Translations under genes and position numbers: made by a program
Notes under the pieces: generated by a model
What the model was told of the DNA's origin: nothing
Database searches by the model: none
What the model saw: the letters and a program-made list of their open reading frames with translations, nothing else
Part shown: positions 15,770 to 24,260 of the stretch, in pieces
Layout of the letters: each line of letters opens with the position of its first letter
Numbering within the stretch: the first letter of the stretch is position 1
Assembly: GCA_900539145.1 (NCBI GenBank)
Contig: UQAX01000009.1
Coordinates: 1-64,000, forward strand
DNA: 64,000 nt
From: an uncultured Blautia sp.
GTDB taxonomy: Bacteria; Bacillota; Clostridia; Lachnospirales; Lachnospiraceae
Direction: 5' to 3'

Positions 15770-18700
15770 ATGGAGAAAGAATTTCTGGATGTGTTTCGAA
15801 ATCTGGAAGTAGGTGAGGAGCTTCGTGCGCTTTTAAAGGAAGTGGCGGTTACGAAGATTGCCGTTAATCCGCAGAAGGACCGTATCCGAATTTATATCCG
15901 CAGCCGCCAATGGATACATAAAAAGTATATTTATACCTTGGAAAGAGCAGTTTCGCAGCAGTGCTTTCCGGGGGTGAGCATGGAGGTAAAGGTGCTGGAA
16001 AGGTTTACCCTTTCCAGTCAGTATACCCCTCAGTTATTCTTTGAGGCGTACCAATCGTCCATGGCTCTGGAGCTTAAAAATTACAGCATTCTGGTCTTTA
16101 ATATGTTCCGGAATGCTGTAATTACGTTTCCGCAGACAGATACCATGCACATACTTTTACAATCCACAGTGTTGGCGAAAAGCAAGGAAGATGAATTGGT
16201 ACAGTATATAGAAAAAATCTTTTGTGAAAGATGTGAGTTTTCTTTAAAAGTAGAGACAGAATATGAGGAAATAAAGGAAAGTAAATTCCGCAAAAACAGC
16301 GATATCCGTATTGCGCAGGAAGCGGCTCATATTGTAGAAATGTCTTCTCTCGGAAAAGAAAAAGAGGAACTTGAGGAGATAAAAGAAGAACCGAAGAAAG
16401 CTCCTGTAAAACAAAAGGAAAAAGAAAAGGCAAAAACGGAGAAGAAAGAAGCGCCTGCAAAACGTGGATTTTCTGACTTTAAACGCAGTGTAAAACGTTC
16501 TGACAATCCTGATGTACTGTATGGAAGGGACTTTGATGACGAAGTAATTCCATTGGAAAACGTGCAGACAGAAATGGGAGAGGTCTGTGTCAGAGGAAAG
16601 ATTATGTCTTTGGAAAAGAGAGAAATCCGAAACGAAAAAACGATTATTATCTTTTCGATTACCGATTTTACAGACTCCATTACCGTAAAAATGTTTGCCA
16701 GAAACGACCAGGTAGAGGAGATTACAGAGGGCGTTAAGGAAAAAGCATTTGTAAAGTTGAAAGGAATTACCACCATTGACCGATACGACAGTGAGCTTAC
16801 CATAGGCTCTGTGGTGGGAATTAAGAAGATTGCCAGCTTTGAAAACAGTCGTTCCGATAATTATCCGGAGAAGCGTGTGGAGCTTCACTGCCATACAAAA
16901 ATGAGTGATATGGACGGAGTATCCGATGCAAAAGCTTTGATTAAACGTGCTTATGAGTGGGGGCATAAAGCTATCGCCATTACCGACCACGGGGTTGTGC
17001 AGGCATTTCCTGAGGCGAACCATTGCTTTGACTCATGGGGAGGCGTCGTTCCTCCAGAGGCGGATTTCAAGGTGATTTATGGTGTGGAAGCTTACCTTGT
17101 AGATGATTTAAAAGGAATTGTGCAAAACAGCAAAGGGCAGAGCTTACATGCGCCTTATGTTGTATTTGATATAGAAACCACAGGATTTTCCGCTTTAAAA
17201 GATAAGATTATTGAAATCGGTGCGGTGAAGGTGGAAAACGGAAGAATTACAGAGCGCTTTTCAGAATTTGTAAATCCTCAAATTCCTATACCTTTTCGCA
17301 TTGAGGAGCTGACCAGTATCAACGACAATATGGTAGCAGATGCGCCTACCATTGATGTTATTTTGCCTAAATTTGAAAAATTCTGTGAGGGCTGTGTTAT
17401 GGTAGCACATAATGCAGAGTTTGATATGAGCTTTATCCGGAAGAATTATGAGGATTTAGGTATTGAAAGAGAAGATACGGTAGTGGATACTGTGGGTATG
17501 GCAAGATTTCTCCTGCCCCAGCTTAACCGCTTTAAGCTGGATACGGTAGCAAAGGCAGTGGGAGTTTCCTTAGAGCATCACCACAGAGCAGTAGATGATG
17601 CTTCCTGTACAGCTGATATTTTTGTAAAGTTTATTCAGATGTGTGAGGAAAGAGATATTTTTAATCTGGACGAATTAAATGAAAAGGGAACAGTTTCTGT
17701 TCATTCCATACAGAAAATGCCCACCTATCATGCCATTATTCTGGCAAAAAATGATGTGGGAAGGGTAAATCTGTATCATTTGATTTCAGACTCCCATTTG
17801 ATTTATTACCATAGACGTCCCCGTATTCCAAAGAGCCTGTTTTTGAAATATCAGGAGGGACTTCTTATCGGCTCTGCCTGCGAAGCAGGAGAGATTTATC
17901 AGGCTGTTTTGAATGGAAGACCGGAGCAGGAAATTGCCCGTCTGGTGAATTTCTATGATTATCTGGAAATCCAGCCTCTGGGCAACAACGCCTTCATGTT
18001 AAAGAATGAAGACCGCTCGGATATTACTTCATGGGAAGATTTGCAGGAAATCAATAAGAAGATTGTAAAGCTGGGCGAGGCATTTAACAAACCCGTAGTT
18101 GGTACTTGTGATGTGCATTTTCTGGATCCGGAAGATGAGGTGTATCGAAGGATTATTATGGCGGGAAAAGGTTTTGATGATGCAGATGATCAAGCTCCTT
18201 TATACCTTCGTACAACAGAGGAAATGTTAAAGGAATTTTCTTATTTGGGAAGGGAAAAAGCAGAAGAAATCGTGATTACCAACCCCAATAAAATCGCAGA
18301 TATGGTAGAGAAAATATCGCCTATTCACAAGGGAAAATGTCCTCCTGTTATTGAAAATTCCGATGCTATGTTAAGGGAAATCTGTTACAGTAAAGCCCAT
18401 GAAATCTACGGAGAAAACCTGCCGGAAATGGTAGAAGCACGCTTGGAAAGAGAGCTGAATTCCATTATTTCCAATGGGTATGCCGTTATGTATATGATTG
18501 CCCAGAAGCTGGTTTGGAAAAGTAACAGTGACGGATATTTGGTAGGTTCCCGTGGTTCTGTTGGTTCTTCCTTTGCAGCCACCATGTCGGGAATTACAGA
18601 GGTAAATCCTCTAAGTCCGCATTACTATTGTGCAAAATGTCACTACGCAGATTTCGACTCAGAGGAGGTGCGGGCATATTCGGGAAGGGCAGGGTGCGAT

Positions 18701-20233
18701 ATGCCGGATAAGAAATGTCCCGTATGCGGAGAGCCTCTGGTCAAAGAAGGATTTGACATTCCTTTTGAAACCTTCCTTGGGTTTAAAGGGGATAAAGAGC
18801 CTGATATTGACTTGAACTTTTCCGGTGATTATCAGGGAAAGGCGCACCGCTATGTAGAGGTTATTTTCGGTGCAGGACAGACGTTTAAGGCGGGAACCAT
18901 CGGTACTCTGGCAGAGAAAACAGCTTTTGGCTATGTAAAGAACTATTATGAAGAACGTGGTCAGAGAAAGCGTTATTGCGAAATCAACAGAATTGTGCAG
19001 GGCTGTACAGGGGTAAGACGTACCACAGGACAGCATCCGGGAGGAATTATTGTACTTCCTATCGGTTGGGATATTGAGGAATTTACGCCGGTTCAGCACC
19101 CGGCAAATGATATGAACAGCGATATTATTACTACGCATTTTGATTATCACTCCATTGACTCCAACCTTTTGAAACTGGATATTCTGGGGCACGATGATCC
19201 TACCATGATTCGTATGCTGGAAGACCTTACCGGTATCAACGCCAGAGAAATTCCGTTGGACTCAAAAGAGGTTATGTCCTTATTTAAAAATACAGATGCA
19301 CTGGGAATTACACCGGATGATATTCGAGGCTGTCCTTTGGGCTGTCTTGGCATTCCGGAGTTTGGTACAGATTTTGCCATGCAGATGTTAATTGATGCCA
19401 ATCCCACTTCTTTTTCTGACTTGGTTCGTATTTCCGGTCTGTCTCACGGAACAGACGTGTGGCTGGGAAACGCACAGGATTTGATTAAGTCCGGAACGGC
19501 GACCATTACCACCTGTATCTGTACACGAGACGATATTATGATTTATCTGATTAACAAAGGCTTGGAACACGGACAGGCATTTACCATTATGGAGAGCGTG
19601 CGAAAGGGTAAGGGATTAAAGCCGGAATGGATTGAAGAAATGAAAAAACATGATGTTCCGGACTGGTATATTGAGTCCTGTAAAAAGATTAAATACATGT
19701 TCCCGAAAGCCCATGCGGCAGCGTATGTTATGATGGGCTGGCGAATTGCTTACTGCAAAATTTTTCATCCGCTGGCATATTATGCAGCTTATTTCAGTAT
19801 TCGTGCAACGGCGTTTTCTTATGAGCTTATGTGTCAGGGAAAAGAAAAGCTGGAATATTTTATGGACGATTATGAGAAGCGAAAGGATACATTGAGCAAA
19901 AAAGAGCAGGATACTTACAAAGATATGCGAATTGTGCAGGAGATGTATGCCAGAGGCTTTGACTTTGTTCCCATTGATATTTATAAGGCAAATGCACATA
20001 CATTCCAGATTATAGACGGAAAGCTGATGCCTGCGTTGGATACCATAGAAGGTCTGGGAGACAGGGCGGCCGATGCCGTGGTGGCGGCGGCAGAGGAAGG
20101 AAATTTCCTGTCACTGGACGATTTCAGAAATCGAACAAAGGTTACATCCTCTACCATTGATTTGATGAATGATTTGGGATTGTTTGGGAAATTGCCTAAG
20201 TCTAATCAGATGTCGTTGTTTGATTATCAATAA
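15770..20233 (+). CDS. polC: DNA polymerase III alpha subunit, PolC type
   Basis: A 1487-residue replicative polymerase of low-GC Firmicutes. Order: N-terminal tau-binding region (1-200), a charged linker rich in K and E (about 200-235), OB fold (about 255-345), PHP domain from V370 (VELHCHTKMSDMDG) split by the DEDD proofreading exonuclease (VVFDIETTGF from about residue 463), then the polymerase palm. PDIDLNFSG around 1011-1019 holds the catalytic aspartates D1012 and D1014. A four-cysteine zinc-finger segment (CAKCH...CPVCG) sits near 953-990, a PolC hallmark. GXGSxxS-type SRGSVGSSFAAT is intact. Ends with the beta-clamp motif QMSLFDYQ. The stop is 2 bp from a large palindrome. Confidence 0.98.
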   Translation: MEKEFLDVFRNLEVGEELRALLKEVAVTKIAVNPQKDRIRIYIRSRQWIHKKYIYTLERAVSQQCFPGVSMEVKVLERFTLSSQYTPQLFFEAYQSSMALELKNYSILVFNMFRNAVITFPQTDTMHILLQSTVLAKSKEDELVQYIEKIFCERCEFSLKVETEYEEIKESKFRKNSDIRIAQEAAHIVEMSSLGKEKEELEEIKEEPKKAPVKQKEKEKAKTEKKEAPAKRGFSDFKRSVKRSDNPDVLYGRDFDDEVIPLENVQTEMGEVCVRGKIMSLEKREIRNEKTIIIFSITDFTDSITVKMFARNDQVEEITEGVKEKAFVKLKGITTIDRYDSELTIGSVVGIKKIASFENSRSDNYPEKRVELHCHTKMSDMDGVSDAKALIKRAYEWGHKAIAITDHGVVQAFPEANHCFDSWGGVVPPEADFKVIYGVEAYLVDDLKGIVQNSKGQSLHAPYVVFDIETTGFSALKDKIIEIGAVKVENGRITERFSEFVNPQIPIPFRIEELTSINDNMVADAPTIDVILPKFEKFCEGCVMVAHNAEFDMSFIRKNYEDLGIEREDTVVDTVGMARFLLPQLNRFKLDTVAKAVGVSLEHHHRAVDDASCTADIFVKFIQMCEERDIFNLDELNEKGTVSVHSIQKMPTYHAIILAKNDVGRVNLYHLISDSHLIYYHRRPRIPKSLFLKYQEGLLIGSACEAGEIYQAVLNGRPEQEIARLVNFYDYLEIQPLGNNAFMLKNEDRSDITSWEDLQEINKKIVKLGEAFNKPVVGTCDVHFLDPEDEVYRRIIMAGKGFDDADDQAPLYLRTTEEMLKEFSYLGREKAEEIVITNPNKIADMVEKISPIHKGKCPPVIENSDAMLREICYSKAHEIYGENLPEMVEARLERELNSIISNGYAVMYMIAQKLVWKSNSDGYLVGSRGSVGSSFAATMSGITEVNPLSPHYYCAKCHYADFDSEEVRAYSGRAGCDMPDKKCPVCGEPLVKEGFDIPFETFLGFKGDKEPDIDLNFSGDYQGKAHRYVEVIFGAGQTFKAGTIGTLAEKTAFGYVKNYYEERGQRKRYCEINRIVQGCTGVRRTTGQHPGGIIVLPIGWDIEEFTPVQHPANDMNSDIITTHFDYHSIDSNLLKLDILGHDDPTMIRMLEDLTGINAREIPLDSKEVMSLFKNTDALGITPDDIRGCPLGCLGIPEFGTDFAMQMLIDANPTSFSDLVRISGLSHGTDVWLGNAQDLIKSGTATITTCICTRDDIMIYLINKGLEHGQAFTIMESVRKGKGLKPEWIEEMKKHDVPDWYIESCKKIKYMFPKAHAAAYVMMGWRIAYCKIFHPLAYYAAYFSIRATAFSYELMCQGKEKLEYFMDDYEKRKDTLSKKEQDTYKDMRIVQEMYARGFDFVPIDIYKANAHTFQIIDGKLMPALDTIEGLGDRAADAVVAAAEEGNFLSLDDFRNRTKVTSSTIDLMNDLGLFGKLPKSNQMSLFDYQ

Positions 20234-20235
20234 GT

Positions 20236-20410
20236 AAAATACAGCATTCCACTGATAAATGCGGATATTTTCTTGTTTTTCTGCGCCGCTTATGGATAGT
20301 TTGTACGCCAAACTCGTGCTTACGCACTCAAACACGGCTTCCAAACTATCACTATGCTCGAAAAACTGCGAAAATATTCCGATTATTTCTCAGTGGAATG
20401 CTGTTTTGTA
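20236..20410. repeat. 175-bp imperfect palindrome after polC (element A)
   Basis: Outer arms ACAGCATTCCACTGA (20241-20255) and TCAGTGGAATGCTGT (20390-20404) are perfect reverse complements; pairing continues inwards through ATATTTTC/GAAAATAT and ATAGTTTG/CAAACTAT with interruptions to a centre near 20320 (GTGC-TTAC-GCAC). Coding potential is negligible. It shares the string TTTTTCGAGCA (minus strand) with elements at 21909 and 60777 but has different ends, so it is either a divergent relative or another family. Confidence 0.75.
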
Positions 20411-20443
20411 TTTAATTAAAAAGGCTGTTACATTGGCAATATT

Positions 20444-20465
20444 AGGAGTTTTTCTCCTGTTTTTG
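20444..20465 (+). terminator. Intrinsic terminator downstream of polC
   Basis: AGGAG (20444-20448), TTTTT loop, CTCCT (20454-20458), then GTTTTT. A short stem, plausible as the actual end of the ispG-polC transcript. Confidence 0.55.
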
Positions 20466-20541
20466 ATGTAGCAACTTATTTTTAAATACGAAAATATAAT
20501 AATAATTTGAAATAAAGAAAACTACTCTATTAACCAAAACC

Positions 20542-20593
20542 AGAATATGGATACATTTTATTAGATTTGTCAGATAAAATGTATCCATATTCT
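20542..20593 (-). terminator. Hairpin at the end of the MFS gene
   Basis: A perfect 20-bp stem: 20542-20561 pairs with 20574-20593 around a 12-nt loop, 16 bp beyond the MFS stop. Only a weak T-rich tract (GGTTTTGGTT) follows on the minus strand, so it may stabilise the mRNA end as much as terminate. Confidence 0.6.
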
Positions 20594-20608
20594 CGCTATA
20601 AGCAAATA

Positions 20609-21862
20609 TTACATTGTTTTTTCATAAAGACTGAAATAAACATTCTTGTCCAGTCTTAAATAAATACTATATAAAATCATCAAAAATAAACCGATTACCG
20701 CTATAATTATCCATACAGTACGGAACGGATAATAGTCGATCAGTGTTCCTATTACATAGTTACTTAAAACTCCGATTAATCCGGCGAAGCTGTTGGTAAT
20801 ACTTAATACTCTGCCACGATGTGTGTCCGGTATTCTCTTTGTAAGGTAAGGTGTTTTTGATATAGAGCCGAATATTTCGCCTATGGTAAAGAGTATCATC
20901 CCCACAATCGCAATGATAAAATAATGATTTAAAAAGATAAAAAAGGCAAGTCCCAATGACTCTAATAGCTGTCCAAAATACATAATTCGGATATCGATTA
21001 CTCCGGAAAGCTTTTGGGTGAATATCGGCGTGCCTATTACCACAACAACGGCATTGATGCTTGTTAAAATTCCAAATTTAAAAGCTCCTGAACCACGAAA
21101 GACTTCCTCCAGATGTAAAGGCATCAAAAAGCTAAATTGATTATAAATCAGCGCAGCTATACCGGAAATAACAAATAGCAGAAAAAATAATTTTCGTTCA
21201 GAAAAAACCTTGAATATTGAGCCGGTTTCACCTTTCTCATATTCGTTCATTGTTTTAGTATCCTGATTATTAGCTTTTACATTCTTAATAAAAACCAATA
21301 GCAGCAACGTACTGCTTATATCTGCCAGACCGTTAATGAAAAAAGACAGGCTGAGATAATTATTAAATAAAATGCCGCCGATAGTCGGAGCTAAAACCAG
21401 TCCTAAATTCATCGAAAGATAATTCAGGGAATAGGCTCTTTCTCTATCCTTGTAGGTTGTCAAGTCAGCAATCAGGGCATCATAAGCCGGCTGTTCCATT
21501 GCCTGAAATAAAGAAGCAATCGCTAATAAATACAGTGTTGTCATGGACATTGGCAATACAGCGCAAACGAAATAGAGGCTGTTTCCGATTAAGTCAAAGG
21601 TAACGATGATATGCTTTTTATTATATTTGTCAGCCATCTTACCTCCCAGCAAGTAAAACGGTCCCATAAACATAGAAAACATCATCATATACAGACCAAT
21701 CGTCTGTCCGTTCAGTCCCAGTTTTTCACTCATTATCAAGGTAAGCATGGGCCATATTAAAGCCCCCATACTTGTCATGATTTTACCAAAAGCCAACACA
21801 TAGATTTCTCTTGGCAAATGGCTGTACATTGAGAAATGTTTTTTTAGAAATCCCATAGGCAT
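20609..21862 (-). CDS. MFS transporter (drug-efflux-like, 12 TM)
   Basis: A 417-residue major facilitator with about twelve hydrophobic helices. The loop between TM2 and TM3 has GGKMADKYNKKHII, matching MFS motif A (GxLaDrxGrkxxl), and TM4-5 has NLGLVLAPTIGGIL, resembling motif C of drug:H+ antiporters. Substrate unknown. Two starts three codons apart (21862 and 21856) share the upstream AAAGGA. A palindromic element occupies the gap between it and purC, so it is likely transcribed separately from purC. Confidence 0.82.
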   Translation of the reverse strand: MPMGFLKKHFSMYSHLPREIYVLAFGKIMTSMGALIWPMLTLIMSEKLGLNGQTIGLYMMMFSMFMGPFYLLGGKMADKYNKKHIIVTFDLIGNSLYFVCAVLPMSMTTLYLLAIASLFQAMEQPAYDALIADLTTYKDRERAYSLNYLSMNLGLVLAPTIGGILFNNYLSLSFFINGLADISSTLLLLVFIKNVKANNQDTKTMNEYEKGETGSIFKVFSERKLFFLLFVISGIAALIYNQFSFLMPLHLEEVFRGSGAFKFGILTSINAVVVVIGTPIFTQKLSGVIDIRIMYFGQLLESLGLAFFIFLNHYFIIAIVGMILFTIGEIFGSISKTPYLTKRIPDTHRGRVLSITNSFAGLIGVLSNYVIGTLIDYYPFRTVWIIIAVIGLFLMILYSIYLRLDKNVYFSLYEKTM

Positions 21863-21908
21863 TATTTCCTTTACGTTCTGACAATATTTGCAAGTATCCT
21901 ATAAAAAA

Positions 21909-22054
21909 GAGTTGTCGCATTAAGTGCATCTCAAGAATATCTATACATTTTGCGCTCAGTCTGCGCTTGCTTTGAGCTTGTAATCTCAAAGCGTGCTCGA
22001 AAAATTCGCCAAAAGTGTATAAATATTTCTCCAAAATACTTAATGTGACAACTC
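21909..22054. repeat. 146-bp palindromic element, long form (element C)
   Basis: Ends GAGTTGTCGCATTAAGT (21909-21925) and ACTTAATGTGACAACTC (22038-22054) are complementary with one mismatch; pairing resumes internally and the centre is the 8-bp hairpin GCTTTGAG-CTTGTAAT-CTCAAAGC. The inner 80 bp match element D at 60777-60929 in the opposite orientation at roughly nine bases in ten. It lies 14 bp beyond the purC stop (minus strand) and may terminate purC transcription. Confidence 0.85.
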
Positions 22055-22067
22055 CGATTATAAAAAA

Positions 22068-22937
22068 TTAGAATTTCTCTCCTGAGAGTAATTCGTAAGC
22101 TTCTACATATTTTTCAACTGTTTTGTTGATTACTTCTTCCGGCAGAAGGAAGTCGCTTTCCGGATTAGCTTTCAGCCAGTCACGAACGTACTGTTTGTCA
22201 AAGGATGGCTGTCCCTGTCCAGGTTTGTAGCCTTCTAACGGCCAAAATCTGGAGCTGTCCGGTGTAAGCATTTCATCACCCAGAACCACGTCTCCGTTTT
22301 CATCTAAACCAAATTCAAATTTTGTATCTGCAATAATAATGTTTTTTGTAAGTGCGTATTCTGCACATTTTTTATACAGTGCGATTGTGTAATCACGGAT
22401 TTTTTCTGCGTATTCCTGTCCACGTCCCGGATATAATTTCTCTAAAGTTTCAACAGTATCTTCAAAGGAAACATGTTCATCGTGGTCGCCGATTTCCGCT
22501 TTTGTAGTTGGTGTGTAAATCGGTTCAGGCAGTTTATCGGACTCCTGTAATCCCTCCGGAAGCTTAATGCCGCATACAGTACCGTTTTTCTGGTAGCTTT
22601 CCCAGCCGCTTCCTGTAATATATCCACGCACGATGCACTCAACAGGGAGCATTTCCAGTTTTTGGCAAAGCATGGTATGTCCTTCGAATTCCGGCTGCTG
22701 GAAGAACTCCGGCATATCCTTTACATTTGTAGAAATCATGTGGTTTGGAACAATATCCTTTGTAAAATCAAACCAGAATTTTGACATCTTTGTAAGGACA
22801 ACACCTTTATTTGTAACTGTGTTTTTGAGAATGTAGTCAAATGCGGAAATTCTGTCTGTTGCATAAATAACTAATTCCTCTCCAATGTCATAAACCTGAC
22901 GTACTTTTCCTTCTTTAAATGGTTTGTACTCCTGCAT
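22068..22937 (-). CDS. purC: Phosphoribosylaminoimidazole-succinocarboxamide synthase
   Basis: A 289-residue SAICAR synthetase, the purine-pathway ligase joining CAIR and aspartate with ATP. Motifs: EGKVRQVYDIG (ATP binding), TDRISAFDYIL, LEMLPVECIVRGYITGSGW, IGDHDEHVSF and IADTKFEFGLD. It ends with the usual LLSGEKF. Full length and intact. Purine genes are not clustered here; purB is 7 kb away on the other strand. Confidence 0.97.
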   Translation of the reverse strand: MQEYKPFKEGKVRQVYDIGEELVIYATDRISAFDYILKNTVTNKGVVLTKMSKFWFDFTKDIVPNHMISTNVKDMPEFFQQPEFEGHTMLCQKLEMLPVECIVRGYITGSGWESYQKNGTVCGIKLPEGLQESDKLPEPIYTPTTKAEIGDHDEHVSFEDTVETLEKLYPGRGQEYAEKIRDYTIALYKKCAEYALTKNIIIADTKFEFGLDENGDVVLGDEMLTPDSSRFWPLEGYKPGQGQPSFDKQYVRDWLKANPESDFLLPEEVINKTVEKYVEAYELLSGEKF

Positions 22938-23040
22938 GTGTTTTCACCTTTCCTCTTATATAATTATAGTTTGAAACGCTTTTATTGTAACAAATTTTTG
23001 GAAAAAAGAAATAGTATTTCCAAAAAAAGTATAAAATCTT

Positions 23041-24144
23041 TTAAACTTCGCCAAGAACTTCAGAAAGAGCTTGCAAAAGTTCATTGTTTTTTTCGGGACT
23101 CATCATACAGAAACGGATGAAGGAATTGTCCAGAAACGGGAAAGTGGAGCAGTCACGTATCATAAGTCCTCTGCGGATGCAGTAATCAAAAACCTGCTCG
23201 GAGGTAACGTCTTCCTTTAAAATTTTTACCAGAAGGAAGTTGGAGCAGGAAGGATATACCTTTACACCTTTCCATGAGGATAAGATTTTGAAAAGTCGTT
23301 CCCTTTCTCCGGAAATCAAAGCTCTTGTTTTGTCAATGTACTCTTTATCAGAAAACATGATACAGCCGGCAATCTCTGCCAAACTGTTGATGGTCCACGG
23401 ATTTTTCTTTGTGTTGATATATTTTAAAAGGTCCGGATTTCCTGTTACCGCATAGCCCAGACGCAGACCGGGAGCTGCAAAAAATTTAGAAATTCCCCGC
23501 AGGACAATGAGATTATTATAATTGTTGGTAAGAGGAATGGAAGAAATTTTACTGTCCAAAGGGGCAAATTCCTCGTAAGTTTCATCTACCATAACACAAG
23601 TTCCGTATTGCATACAGGTGTCTAAGATTTTTCGCATATCCTTTCTGGTAATAGCGGTGGAGGTAGGATTATTAGGGTTACAAAGTACCAGTAAATCAAT
23701 GCTGTCGTTTAAGTGTGAACAAAAATCAGAAATATTGATTTGGAAATTATCTTCTTCCAGCAGAGGATAGTAAAGCGTTTGTCCGCCTTTTAATGCAATT
23801 TCACGCTCGTATTCCGAATAAGTAGGGCCTAAAATCAAAGCTTTTTTGGGATTTGTGGTCTGAATAAACAGAGAAATCAGTTCCGTAGAGCCGTTTCCTA
23901 CAATAATATTTTCAAACTGAGCCCCCGTATAATCACAGATGCTTTTGCGAAGCTTTGTGTAGTCACGGTCAGGGTAATTGGTAATGGCATCAATGTGAGT
24001 AGAGAGGGTGTCTCTTAACAAAGGAGAGATGCCAAGGGGATTTACATTGGCGGAAAAACTGGTGATATCCTCTTTTTTTATATGATAGATTTCTTCGATT
24101 TTTTCTAAATCGCTTCCGTGGAAGTGGTCTTTATGTTTCAGCAT
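23041..24144 (-). CDS. CobD/HisC-like PLP aminotransferase (threonine-phosphate decarboxylase-like)
   Basis: A 367-residue fold-type I PLP enzyme. HGSDLEKIEEIY, FSANVNPLGIS and LRDTL near the N-terminus are typical of L-threonine-O-3-phosphate decarboxylase (CobD), which makes aminopropanol phosphate for the cobamide loop. PLP-binding features are visible: CNPNNPTS, VDETYEEF and the lysine in RGISKFFAAPGLRLGY. No other cobalamin genes are nearby, so a histidinol-phosphate-type or other class II aminotransferase role cannot be excluded. Divergent from the DUF5717 operon. Confidence 0.7.
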   Translation of the reverse strand: MLKHKDHFHGSDLEKIEEIYHIKKEDITSFSANVNPLGISPLLRDTLSTHIDAITNYPDRDYTKLRKSICDYTGAQFENIIVGNGSTELISLFIQTTNPKKALILGPTYSEYEREIALKGGQTLYYPLLEEDNFQINISDFCSHLNDSIDLLVLCNPNNPTSTAITRKDMRKILDTCMQYGTCVMVDETYEEFAPLDSKISSIPLTNNYNNLIVLRGISKFFAAPGLRLGYAVTGNPDLLKYINTKKNPWTINSLAEIAGCIMFSDKEYIDKTRALISGERERLFKILSSWKGVKVYPSCSNFLLVKILKEDVTSEQVFDYCIRRGLMIRDCSTFPFLDNSFIRFCMMSPEKNNELLQALSEVLGEV

Positions 24145-24171
24145 GAAATAGCCTCCCTTTTTGTATTAAAG

Positions 24172-24200
24172 TTGCACAGCAATCCATTGTAGTGTATAAT
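24172..24200 (+). promoter_or_regulatory. Promoter of the DUF5717-Hsp70-like-TPR operon
   Basis: TTGCAC (24172-24177), 17-bp spacer, TATAAT (24195-24200), about 60 bp before the TTG start at 24261. The only convincing promoter for the three-gene operon. Confidence 0.7.
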
Positions 24201-24260
24201 CCATAGTAGCAGAATATTGTTAATTGTTCAATAAAAAGAAGACGGAGTAAAGGTGATATT

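Noticed and set aside
16244..17023. Long open frame of 259 codons antisense to polC
   Set aside because: Low-complexity Phe/Leu-rich product opposite a conserved gene; a shadow of polC codon use.
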